IMG/VR virus record: IMGVR_UViG_3300031951_020250
Location: 1 to 20,276 of that record
DNA from: a virus
Strand: one strand, 5' to 3'
Length of the DNA stretch: 20,276 nucleotides
In this document: positions 14,204 through 20,276 of the stretch, piece by piece
Numbering within the stretch: the stretch's first letter is position 1
How the letters are laid out: every line of letters begins with the position of its first letter
Position numbers and translations under genes: made by a program
The notes under the pieces: generated by a model
What the model saw: only the letters and a program-made list of their open reading frames with translations
What the model was told of the DNA's origin: nothing
Database searches by the model: none

Positions 14204-14802
14204 CCGAGCGCCGGAACAGCCGCGAGCGCGCCGAGGCCCTGTTCGCCGAGAACCAGGGGCTCGTGCGCTGGATCGTGCGCCAGAAGCGCTTCGGCGATCT
14301 GTTCCGGCAGCACCGCATGGACGTCGACGACGCACTGCAGGTCGCCAGCATGGGCCTGTGGCACGCGTGCCAGCGGTTCGACGCGTCGCGCGGCATCAAG
14401 CTGTCGAGCTACGCCGTGCATTGCGCGCGCGGGTTCCTGTTGACCGCGCTGAAGCTGCAGCGGTTCGGCGTGGCCAACCCCGTCGACGGCGGCATCGACC
14501 TGACTAGGTTCCAGCTGGTGGGCGAGCGCCGGGACCTCGACCGGGCCGCCGGCGACGAGACGCTGGACGATGCCGTGCGCGCCGAGCAGGTGGCCGCCGT
14601 GCGCGCCGCGGTCGCGAGCCTGCCGGGTCGCCTCGCTCGCATCATGCAGATGCACATGGCCGACGCGACGCTGGACCAGATCGGCGCCGAGTTCGGGTTC
14701 ACGCGCGAGCGGGCGCGGCAGCTGGTCGTGAAGGCGAAGGATCGGCTGCGGCGGTTGCTCAGCCGGCACCACGAAGAGGGAGACGCGTTCGATGCTGCGT
14801 GA
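14200..14802 (+). CDS. Sigma-70 family RNA polymerase sigma factor
   Basis: 200 residues with sigma regions 2 and 4 only. Region 2 at about 13-88: LFAENQGLVRWIVRQKRF, DVDDALQVASMGLWHACQRFD, IKLSSYAVHCARGFLLTALK. Region 4 at about 131-186: VRAAVASLPGRLARIMQMHM, ATLDQIGAEFGFTRERARQLVVKAKDRL, with the recognition helix TRERARQL. Such factors direct host RNA polymerase to element-specific promoters. Start GTG at 14200 overlaps the previous stop. The small downstream gene starts inside its last codons. Being encoded after replication genes suggests control of later genes; this is inferred. No anti-sigma gene is obvious nearby, although the coupled small proteins could be candidates. Confidence 0.85.
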   Translation: MTERRNSRERAEALFAENQGLVRWIVRQKRFGDLFRQHRMDVDDALQVASMGLWHACQRFDASRGIKLSSYAVHCARGFLLTALKLQRFGVANPVDGGIDLTRFQLVGERRDLDRAAGDETLDDAVRAEQVAAVRAAVASLPGRLARIMQMHMADATLDQIGAEFGFTRERARQLVVKAKDRLRRLLSRHHEEGDAFDAA

Positions 14803-14959
14803 GCAGAAGCCTCGGCCGAGCGCCGTGCGTGTCGTCGACCGCGACACCGGCAAGCCGATCCTCCTGGCGTTCGACCAGGAGACGTTGCGCCGGGTGCTGG
14901 TCGAGGCGATGGCGCGGGTTCGCGGCCCGCGCCCGCGCCTCGCTACCTCGGGCGCATGA
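14792..14959 (+). CDS. Small unknown protein overlapping the sigma factor end
   Basis: 55 residues: MLREQKPRPSAVRVVDRDT, then GKPILLAFDQETLRRVLVEA and a basic end MARVRGPRPRLATSGA. It starts at 14792 inside the last codons of the sigma gene, after GAAGAGGGAG, and its stop overlaps the next ATG as ATGA. Double coupling and in-frame integrity suggest a real gene. It looks like a short beta hairpin plus helix. Its position suggests a partner of the sigma factor, but there is no sequence proof. Confidence 0.5.
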   Translation: MLREQKPRPSAVRVVDRDTGKPILLAFDQETLRRVLVEAMARVRGPRPRLATSGA

Positions 14960-15408
14960 CCAAGCCCGAGACCCGTCCCCACCAGCTGCTCGCCGAGGCG
15001 CTCGCCGCCATCGTCTGCGCCGCGATCGCCGCGCGTTTCTTCCGTCGCGAGAAGCCGGCGACCGGCGGCGACGTCGCGCCCCGCGAGTGCCTCGTCTCCT
15101 TGGCCGACTTCCTGCACCTCGCCCAGATGCCGGCGGAGAAGCGCTGGTTCGACGAGCACGTGCGGGCGGTCGCTGGGGGCGTTGTCGACGACTTCGAGGG
15201 CCGCGGCGTGCCGCACTCGTTCGTCGCGCCCACCTGGAACCGCGACGGCGCCACGGTGCTGGGCGACCACATCGCCAGCGCGAACAGCGACGGGCCGGTT
15301 GTGCGCGTGGTGGTGTTTGAGGAGGCGAACCACCTGCCGCGGATCGCGGTGCTCTACTCGCCGCGCTTCGCCGCCGAGGGTTCGCCAGCCGTCGCGCCGC
15401 CCGCGTAG
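14956..15408 (+). CDS. Unknown protein with N-terminal hydrophobic helix
   Basis: 150 residues. A hydrophobic segment at about 11-27 (LLAEALAAIVCAAIAARFF) follows MTKPETRPHQ and precedes RREK, so the protein may be membrane-anchored or start with an amphipathic helix. The rest is mixed alpha/beta (LVSLADFLHLAQMPAEKRWF, VVRVVVFEEANHLPRIAVLY). The ATG overlaps the previous stop (ATGA). The stop TAG lies 10 bases before the exported 614-residue protein. No family recognised. Confidence 0.55.
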   Translation: MTKPETRPHQLLAEALAAIVCAAIAARFFRREKPATGGDVAPRECLVSLADFLHLAQMPAEKRWFDEHVRAVAGGVVDDFEGRGVPHSFVAPTWNRDGATVLGDHIASANSDGPVVRVVVFEEANHLPRIAVLYSPRFAAEGSPAVAPPA

Positions 15409-15418
15409 ACCCGCCGGC

Positions 15419-17263
15419 ATGCACCGATTCCCCCTGCTGGTCCTCCTGCTGTGCTGCCTGCTCCCCGCACAGGTCGTGCGCGTCGCCAACCTCGCACCGG
15501 TCCCGTTCTCCGGCTGGAAGCGCACTGTGGCCGACATCGCGCCGCCGCACCAGGCCGGCGCCGTCGGCGACACGATCTACGTCGTCGGTCGCGCCGTCGG
15601 GCTCGAGACCCGCGTGGTGGACCTGCGCGTGACCCTCGCTGCCGGCGAGGAGCGCAGCATCGACCTCGCCGCGTCGACGCCGATCGAGTGGACCCTGGCG
15701 CCGCTGCCCGCCGACCCGCTGGCGCACTTCGGCGGCGCCTGCACGCTCGCCGGCGAGCCGCTGCAGCTGGTGGGCCTGCAGCCGGACGGCGCTGCGTGGT
15801 CTGCCACGATGCGCGGCCGCGTCGGCCGCATGTTCGTGTGCACCGTCTGGGTGCCCTGGTATCCCGACCAGCCCGGCTGGGCGCAGGGCGAGTGCGCGGT
15901 GATCGCGAGCAACCCCGGCGTGCCCGACATGGTCGCGACCGCGCCGCCGAACGCGTTCCTGCAGTTCGGCAACGCCTTCACCTTCCTGCCAGGCCGAGGC
16001 GTCGCGCCGTTCCTGCAGGCCGGCGACACGTTCGCCGATGGCCAGGGCCGCGTCGCCCCGGTGACGTTCTTCTGGCTGCAGCACCTGCGGCAGGCGACCG
16101 ACTTCGCCTCCGTGGGCGCGGTCGCGAGCTGCGGTGTCGGCGCGGTCGGCGTCTCGCGCGTCTGGGCAGACGGCAACCCGACTTACCCGGCGTCGTTCGA
16201 CGCGCGCAGCTGGACGGCTCAGCGGTTCGGCGAGAGCGCGCGCCGGCTGTGGACGTGGGACGTGCCGGTCATCGGGCCGGCGATCCGCAGCAACGACAGC
16301 GGCGGCCAGGAGGAGCAGTTCTGGACCCGCGGCGAGCCCATGCTGCAGGCGGGCGCCGAGTGGGTGCTGCTGTTCTCGTCGCTGAAGCTGCATGGCGAGC
16401 GGCCATGCAACCACCACGAGATCGGCGGCGAGCCGCTGGACCTCGACCGGCACACGTCGCCGCGCCTGCTGTTCTGGGACGGGCGGCCGCACACGAACGC
16501 TTCGGCCAACCCTGCCGGACTGCTCGGCAAGCCACGGCCGCTGAGCGAGGAATCAGGGGAGGCGCGCGGCCGCTACGGGCCCGACAACGAGCACTTCCTG
16601 GCGCGCACGCTGACCGCGAGCGCTCGCTACACGGGCTCGCCGGCCGCGCAGTACCTGCTGGGGCAGATGGCCCGCGCCTACCTACTGCAGCGGACGGCGG
16701 AGCCCGGCTGGTCGACCAGCGGCATCTTCGGCCAGCGCGAGATCGGCTACGAGGGCGAGTTCGTCGTCGACGTCCACCTGAACCTGGAAGACCGCGCGCT
16801 CGCCGCACGCGTCGTGCAGCGCTGGCGCGAGCGCATGGAGCGCATCCTGATCCCGCAGCTGTCGTCGAAGCCCGGCGACGTCTGGTTCACGTTCGAGAAC
16901 GACGCGCGCATCGGCGACGGCGTCGGCAAATGGTGGCAGCCGTGGATGCAGGCTCACGCCGCGATCGGCATGGACGACGCCTGCCGCATCGTCGGGCCGG
17001 CGGCCGGTCGCGCGCTGGCTCTGCGTGGCGCGCGTGCGGTTCTGCGTGACGGGTTCACGCTGCGGAATGGGCAGTGGGTGTCGCACGACCACGTCGCGCT
17101 GGACGGCCGCAAGGGCACAAACGGCTCGCTCTACCTGTTCGGCACGCCGGGAGCCGTCGCGGTGGTGCTGCGGCACGATCCCGAGAACGCGCAGGCTCGC
17201 GCGATCCTGCAGCAGATGCGGGCGGCGGGTGGCGGGACGTGGATGCCGCCGGGGGTGCAGTGA
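15419..17263 (+). CDS. Large exported protein of unknown function
   Basis: 614 residues. MHRFPLLVLLLCCLLPAQ is a clear export signal; LLLC at 9-12 could also act as a lipobox, so secretion or lipid anchoring are both possible. The first 260 or so residues look beta-rich (TVADIAPPHQAGAVGDTIYVV, VVDLRVTLAAGEERSIDLA, MFVCTVWVPWYPDQPGW). The rest is helix-rich with aromatic stretches (DNEHFLARTLTASARYTG, AAQYLLGQMARAYLLQ, VGKWWQPWMQAHAAIGMDDA), the texture of alpha/alpha-toroid carbohydrate-active proteins, but I see no catalytic motif and do not assign one. It starts at 15419, 10 bases after the previous stop; the longer frame from 15182 is a shadow. It ends in a TGATG overlap with the next gene. 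Unusual cargo among replication genes; it may be virion-linked, surface-active or host-derived. Confidence 0.65.
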   Translation: MHRFPLLVLLLCCLLPAQVVRVANLAPVPFSGWKRTVADIAPPHQAGAVGDTIYVVGRAVGLETRVVDLRVTLAAGEERSIDLAASTPIEWTLAPLPADPLAHFGGACTLAGEPLQLVGLQPDGAAWSATMRGRVGRMFVCTVWVPWYPDQPGWAQGECAVIASNPGVPDMVATAPPNAFLQFGNAFTFLPGRGVAPFLQAGDTFADGQGRVAPVTFFWLQHLRQATDFASVGAVASCGVGAVGVSRVWADGNPTYPASFDARSWTAQRFGESARRLWTWDVPVIGPAIRSNDSGGQEEQFWTRGEPMLQAGAEWVLLFSSLKLHGERPCNHHEIGGEPLDLDRHTSPRLLFWDGRPHTNASANPAGLLGKPRPLSEESGEARGRYGPDNEHFLARTLTASARYTGSPAAQYLLGQMARAYLLQRTAEPGWSTSGIFGQREIGYEGEFVVDVHLNLEDRALAARVVQRWRERMERILIPQLSSKPGDVWFTFENDARIGDGVGKWWQPWMQAHAAIGMDDACRIVGPAAGRALALRGARAVLRDGFTLRNGQWVSHDHVALDGRKGTNGSLYLFGTPGAVAVVLRHDPENAQARAILQQMRAAGGGTWMPPGVQ

Positions 17264-17502
17264 TGGACGCGCTTCGCGACGAACGCGTTGCGGCAGCGGT
17301 GCTGGAGGCAGTTCGCCTCGGCATCGACGACGCCGTCTACCGCAAGCAGGACAAGTGGCGCAGCTTCCCGGCGACCCTGATCGGCGTCGACCTCTACGCG
17401 CTGAAGATCGAGCTGGAGAAGTCGGTCGAGCAAGCCATGTCGATCTGCCTGCGCAGCGCTCTGGGAATGGAGCCGGCGCCGATGCGGACCGAGGTGCGCT
17501 GA
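17263..17502 (+). CDS. Small unknown helical protein
   Basis: 79 residues, all helical in texture: DERVAAAVLEAVRLGIDDAV, RKQDKWRSFPATLIGVDLYALKIELEKSVEQAMSICLRSALG. Starts by TGATG overlap with the exported protein gene and ends with the GAGGTGCGCTGATG junction cassette, giving C-terminal EVR. First of four coupled small genes. No family recognised. Confidence 0.5.
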   Translation: MDALRDERVAAAVLEAVRLGIDDAVYRKQDKWRSFPATLIGVDLYALKIELEKSVEQAMSICLRSALGMEPAPMRTEVR

Positions 17503-17773
17503 TGCCAGTCCAACGCACCTATGGCGCCGACGGCTACATCGAGCGCGACGGCGACCGCATGTCGACCTGGATCTGGGGCGACCCGAAGCCGAAGACCATC
17601 GCGCAGCAGGTCGACGAACGCCTCGTCGCCGAGATCCAGGATGCCAACGGCATGCCGCGCGTCATCTCGCTGCTGGAGGAGATCCGCGACCGGCTCGCCG
17701 GTGTGCGGCCGACGATCCACGTCCCGACGGCGGACGAGTGCCTGCGGTTCGGCGGCAAGGAGGTGCGCTGATG
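17491..17773 (+). repeat. Duplicated 14-base gene-junction cassette
   Basis: GAGGTGCGCTGATG is identical at 17491-17504 and 17760-17773. Each copy supplies the ribosome site (GAGGTG), the stop of one gene and the start of the next (TGATG), and encodes the shared C-terminus EVR. Confidence 0.6.
17502..17771 (+). CDS. Small unknown protein
   Basis: 89 residues. MPVQRTYGADGYIERDGDRM, then STWIWGDPKPKTIAQQVDERLVAEIQDANGMPRVISLLEEIRDRLAGV is mostly helical with a possible short coil. It ends with the same EVR tail and the same junction DNA as the gene before. TGATG overlaps on both sides. The twin junctions may come from duplication or reuse of a translation cassette rather than from shared function. 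Confidence 0.5.
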   Translation: MPVQRTYGADGYIERDGDRMSTWIWGDPKPKTIAQQVDERLVAEIQDANGMPRVISLLEEIRDRLAGVRPTIHVPTADECLRFGGKEVR

Positions 17774-17968
17774 CACGGCGAGAAGCTGCACCAGTTCAAC
17801 CTGAGCGACTTCGGCGACATCACGCCGACGTTCCCGACGCAGGGCGTGACCGAGGCCATCCGAGAGCATCGATTCGCCCGCACGGCCATCGACCGCATGC
17901 AGGCCGAGTGGGAGCGCAAGCGTGTGATGCGCGGCGAGGCGGCGAACTACCAGCGGGGGCGGAGCTGA
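17771..17968 (+). CDS. Small unknown charged protein
   Basis: 65 residues: MHGEKLHQFNLSDFGDITPTFP, then a helix TEAIREHRFARTAIDRMQAEWERKRVMRGEAA and a basic tail. It starts through the second copy of the 14-base junction cassette and ends in a TGATG overlap with the zinc-ribbon-like gene. No known domain. Confidence 0.5.
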   Translation: MHGEKLHQFNLSDFGDITPTFPTQGVTEAIREHRFARTAIDRMQAEWERKRVMRGEAANYQRGRS

Positions 17969-18195
17969 TGGGCTTCTACTGCGACGGATGCGGGCGCGGC
18001 CAGCGGCGCAACAACCCGCCCGACGTCTCGCCCTACGACCTGCAGGTGCACCGCCGACCGAACGGTGACGAGCACTGGCTGTGCACCCGCTGCCAGCCAC
18101 GCGCGTTCGGCTCGGTGCCTGTCGACGTCGTGGAGCAGGTCGCGGCGGACCGGTCGAAGCACGCGGGCGGGCCGAGGGTGCTTCAGTCGTCCTGA
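17968..18195 (+). CDS. Small zinc-binding-like protein
   Basis: 75 residues. Paired cysteines C5-x2-C8 (YCDGCG) and C39-x2-C42 (LCTRCQ), about 31 residues apart, fit a zinc ribbon or treble-clef-like site. VDVVEQVAADRSKHAGG follows as a short helix. It is the last gene of the right plus-strand group and its 3' end overlaps the minus-strand HTH-like gene by 13 bases, tail to tail. No terminator is visible there. Metal binding is inferred. Confidence 0.5.
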   Translation: MGFYCDGCGRGQRRNNPPDVSPYDLQVHRRPNGDEHWLCTRCQPRAFGSVPVDVVEQVAADRSKHAGGPRVLQSS

Positions 18196-18533
18196 CCGAC
18201 CTCGGCCTCTCGGTGCGCAGCAGCCCACAGCGCGCGCCATCCCGCGAGGTCCGTCGGTGCGCCGTCGACGGATCGCCACCGCGGAAGCGCAGCGAGCGCC
18301 GACAAGCTCTCGATGGGCTCCTTGCCGTGCAGGCCGAGCAGCACGCGACGCAGCGTTGACGGTGCAAGCTCCGAGTCGACGGCGAGCAGGTCGAGGCCGT
18401 AGAGCTTGCCGAACTGCCAGGCGGTGAGGGGCGGTGCGAGTCCGGCGTCGGTGAGCAGCGCACGCCGCTTCTCGTCGTCGGTGCGCTCGCCGTAGCCGCG
18501 CAACTTGGGGGCAGACTTCTTCTTGGTGGCCAT
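18183..18533 (-). CDS. Small HTH-like protein downstream of RadC
   Basis: 116 residues from the ATG at 18533 (MATKKKSAPKLRGYG). In-frame ATG 18551 and GTG 18581 are alternatives; none has a good ribosome site, so the start is uncertain. The section LTAWQFGKLYGLDLLAVDSELAPSTLRRVLLGLHG resembles an HTH of the XRE/Cro type (APSTLRRVL as recognition helix), followed by LSALAALPRW. It lies just after the RadC-like gene on the same strand and is probably co-transcribed. A regulatory role, perhaps at the 13-bp repeats before RadC, is inferred. Confidence 0.55.
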   Translation of the reverse strand: MATKKKSAPKLRGYGERTDDEKRRALLTDAGLAPPLTAWQFGKLYGLDLLAVDSELAPSTLRRVLLGLHGKEPIESLSALAALPRWRSVDGAPTDLAGWRALWAAAHREAEVGQDD

Positions 18534-18584
18534 GGTGGTGTTCGGAATCATGCATTTCGGTTCAGGAAAAGCCAGCCGCACCCC

Positions 18585-19043
18585 TCAGGTGCGGTAGGCG
18601 AAGAAGCCTTCCTCCGCGAAGCTGTAGTAGCGGGCGGTCCCGATCACGATGTGGTCGAGCAGCGGGATGCCGAGCAGCTCGCCGGCAGCGCGGATGCGGT
18701 CGGTCACCGCGCGGTCCTCGGCGCTCGGCGTCGGGTCACCGCTCGGGTGGTTGTGCGCGATCAGGACGGCCGAGGCCGCCAGGGCGACCGCCGGGCAGAA
18801 CACTTCGCGCGGCGAGACCAGCGTGGCCTCCGCCGTGCCGATCGAGACCTGATACACGGCCAGCGGCTTGTTCCGAGCGTCGACGTAGACCGCGACCATC
18901 ATCTCGCGGGGATCGTTTGCGACGAAGGTGCGCACGAGGTGCGCCACGTCGGTGCCGCTGCGCATCGTGTACGGCTCGGCGGCAGTCTCGCGAACGAGGG
19001 TCACCTTCACCTTGCGCCAGCTCTTCAGTTCCTTGGTTGCCAT
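18585..19043 (-). CDS. RadC-like JAB/MPN domain protein
   Basis: 152 residues. It carries the full JAMM metal motif HNHPSGDPTPSAED (His97, His99, Ser101, Asp110) and an upstream Glu47 in DPREMMVAVYVD, then VSIGTAEATLVSPREVF and LLDHIVIGTARYYSFAEEGFF, the typical RadC C-terminal domain without the N-terminal HhH part. Short RadC proteins are common on phages and integrative elements; their exact role is unsettled. ATG at 19043 (MATKELKSW) is chosen over a longer start at 19127, which would run through the 13-bp direct repeats. Divergent from DUF6573 across a short regulatory region. Confidence 0.85.
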   Translation of the reverse strand: MATKELKSWRKVKVTLVRETAAEPYTMRSGTDVAHLVRTFVANDPREMMVAVYVDARNKPLAVYQVSIGTAEATLVSPREVFCPAVALAASAVLIAHNHPSGDPTPSAEDRAVTDRIRAAGELLGIPLLDHIVIGTARYYSFAEEGFFAYRT

Positions 19044-19077
19044 GCCCTGAAGTGTCCACTGGGCGCCCTCGCTTGTC

Positions 19078-19110
19078 GAACGATAATGAAAAAAAGTGAA
19101 CGAGAATGAA
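19078..19110. repeat. Two 13-bp direct repeats between RadC and DUF6573, candidate operator
   Basis: GAACGATAATGAA at 19078-19090 and GAACGAGAATGAA at 19098-19110 differ by one base. Start-to-start distance is 20 bp, about two helical turns, so a protein would bind both on one DNA face. The site is AT-rich, lies between divergent genes and is the natural place for both promoters, although I cannot fix -10/-35 boxes. Confidence 0.6.
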
Positions 19111-19143
19111 GGAAGCGGGAGGGGCATCGGCTACTTTGGGGGC

Positions 19144-19533
19144 ATGGAAAGCAACGCACTGAACCTCCCGCTGATCGCCTCCTACACCCGCGCCGAAGCC
19201 ATCGAGGACGGCGCCCTGGTTGACGTCACCACGCAGGCCCGCGAGACCCTGAGCGGGTTCCGGGTGCCCGTCGCCGTGACCTCGGCCGTCTGGGGCGCGA
19301 TCGAGGCGATCCCGGCCAGCCTGAGCCACCAGGACATCGCCGGCCGCCTGCACGACGTGCTGTGGATGGCGTTCTCGGCGGCACGCGTGGCGCGTGATTC
19401 GTCGTCGGTGCTGTTCCGCGTGATCTTGCCGAGCCGCGGCACCCGCCAGCGCATCCGCACGATGCGGTGCGACATCGGCCCTGGCGATGCCGGCGAGGCG
19501 GTGGTGACGATCGGCTTCCCGGAGGACTTCTGA
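19144..19533 (+). CDS. DUF6573 family protein
   Basis: 129 residues. LIASYTRAEAIEDGALVDVTTQARETLSGFRVPVAVTSAVWGAIE is the marker stretch of DUF6573, a family seen on phages, plasmids and integrative elements next to RadC and DUF4942 genes. The C-terminal part (LWMAFSAARVARDSSSVLFRVIL) is mixed beta/alpha. Function of the family is not established to my knowledge. ATG at 19144 with GGGGG just upstream; a GTG at 19096 would run through one 13-bp repeat. Its stop overlaps the DUF4942 start (TGATG). Confidence 0.72.
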   Translation: MESNALNLPLIASYTRAEAIEDGALVDVTTQARETLSGFRVPVAVTSAVWGAIEAIPASLSHQDIAGRLHDVLWMAFSAARVARDSSSVLFRVILPSRGTRQRIRTMRCDIGPGDAGEAVVTIGFPEDF

Positions 19534-20276
19534 TGACGAGCGCCGCGCTCGTTCCATCCTGCAGCGCCGAGGCGATCCAGGCCGAGCGCGACGCCGTCGT
19601 GCGCTGGGCCGAGCAGGTCGGCGCGCTGATCCGCTCCGCACCCGCGAAGGCGCCGAAGCTGCACATCGACGAGCATCGGTGGGGCCGCGAGGAGTTCTCG
19701 GTGGCCCGCGTGACGCGGGATGCCGACGCCCACGCGTGGGATCGGCTGCTGCGCGAGTCCGGGCTCTGGTCGTTCATGGATGCCCAGGCGCGTGAGGAGT
19801 GGCGCGCGCAGATCAACGGGCCGAACCACCACGGCGCGAAGCTGCCCGACCTGCCGGCGTTCACCGTGGCCGCGGCTGAGGACGTGGCGCGAGGCATTCA
19901 CGAGAAGCGCGGCGCCATGGTGGCTCGCGGCGTCGAGGAAGTGCACCGCCGCCTGTCTGGCGACTACAAGTCGAACGAGCCGGCGCGCTTCGGTCCTCGC
20001 ATGGTGCTGCGGCACCTCGGCCACTGCTGGGGATCCGGCAAGTGGCTCAGCATCTCGCACGAGACCTGCGACCGGCTCGACGACCTCGCGCGCCTCCTGC
20101 GCCTCGCGCGAGGCATCCCGGAAGACGACCACCGGCGAGGCTGCTGGCACCAGCTCAGCGACGCATCCAACTCGGCGCCGTGCGTGGTCGAGCTCGAGTT
20201 CTTCAGGGTCAAGGTGTTCAAGAACGGTAACGGCCACCTGTGGTTCCGCTTCCCCGAGGACATCGCGCGCCTGAAC
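19533..20276 (+). CDS. DUF4942 family protein, 3' end cut by the window
   Basis: 248 codons with no stop before the window ends. Marker stretches are WDRLLRESGLWSFMDAQAREEWRAQI, GIHEKRGAMVARGVEEVHRRLSGDYKSN, and the C-terminal FFRVKVFKNGNGHLWFRF with PEDIARLN, all typical of DUF4942. These proteins occur on phages and mobile elements, often near RadC or DNA methylase genes; some relatives are fused to methyltransferases. Whether such a domain follows here cannot be seen. ATG at 19533 has GGAGG seven bases upstream and overlaps the DUF6573 stop. Confidence 0.8.
   Translation, partial: MTSAALVPSCSAEAIQAERDAVVRWAEQVGALIRSAPAKAPKLHIDEHRWGREEFSVARVTRDADAHAWDRLLRESGLWSFMDAQAREEWRAQINGPNHHGAKLPDLPAFTVAAAEDVARGIHEKRGAMVARGVEEVHRRLSGDYKSNEPARFGPRMVLRHLGHCWGSGKWLSISHETCDRLDDLARLLRLARGIPEDDHRRGCWHQLSDASNSAPCVVELEFFRVKVFKNGNGHLWFRFPEDIARLN

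Noticed and set aside
14759-16492. 577-codon minus-strand open frame
   Set aside because: Antisense to the exported protein and its neighbours, Arg/Ala-rich, no recognisable domain.
18183-18195. Bidirectional terminator between convergent genes
   Set aside because: The two genes overlap by 13 bases and no GC stem with T-run is visible there.
1-20276. CRISPR array, tRNA or rRNA genes
   Set aside because: No regularly spaced repeat-spacer array and no cloverleaf or rRNA-like sequence was found on reading; the only repeat cluster (12001-12217) has irregular, inverted sites without spacers.

Overview
This high-GC window reads as the early/replication region of a temperate phage, prophage or closely related mobile element. 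It has no capsid, tail, terminase, integrase, plasmid partition or conjugation genes. What it has is a dense set of phage-type recombination and replication genes, a divergent small repressor-like gene, a phage-type sigma factor, and a RadC/DUF6573/DUF4942 accessory group. Most genes overlap their neighbour by 1-4 bases (GTGA, TTGA, ATGA or TGATG junctions) with AGGAGG-like ribosome sites, so the host is a bacterium with normal Shine-Dalgarno initiation. The host phylum is not clear. Secretion signals ending in PAQ are common in high-GC Planctomycetota, but that is only a hint.

Layout. (1) 1-901: a 5'-truncated triple helix-turn-helix protein coupled to a RuvC-like resolvase. (2) 907-1149, minus: a small HTH regulator, with two 12-bp direct repeats in its upstream region that look like operators. 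(3) 1312-11979, plus: a long near-continuous operon. It holds three unknown proteins, a Sak4-like ATPase, a DUF669 SSB-like protein, an SbcC/RecF-like ATPase, a small protein, a PD-(D/E)XK exonuclease, a Dda/RecD2-like SF1 helicase, a tiny membrane protein, an SF2 DEAH helicase with a zinc ribbon and an SSB-like tail, and a primase-polymerase/DUF3987 protein. (4) 11980-12525: a gene-free region with a striking AT-rich island. It carries two nested inverted repeats and eight exact copies (plus two near copies) of ATNCCTCAA. It is the best candidate for a replication origin. (5) 12526-15408: unknown proteins, a coiled-coil protein, a sigma-70 family factor and two small coupled genes. (6) 15419-17263: a 614-residue exported protein of unknown function. 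(7) 17263-18195: four small coupled unknown genes. (8) 18183-19043, minus: a RadC/JAB protein and a small HTH-like protein. (9) 19144-20276, plus: DUF6573, then DUF4942, which runs off the window. The RadC and DUF6573 genes diverge from a region with a 13-bp direct repeat.

How it may work together (inference). The small repressor controls the long operon. The operon builds a replisome-like set (prim-pol, two helicases) and a recombination set (Sak4, DUF669, SbcC-like, exonuclease, RuvC-like) that could act at the iteron island just downstream of the primase gene. The sigma factor may direct later transcription. The most novel candidates are the iteron/nested-palindrome island, the SSB-like tail on the SF2 helicase, the repeated gene-junction cassettes, and the large exported protein.
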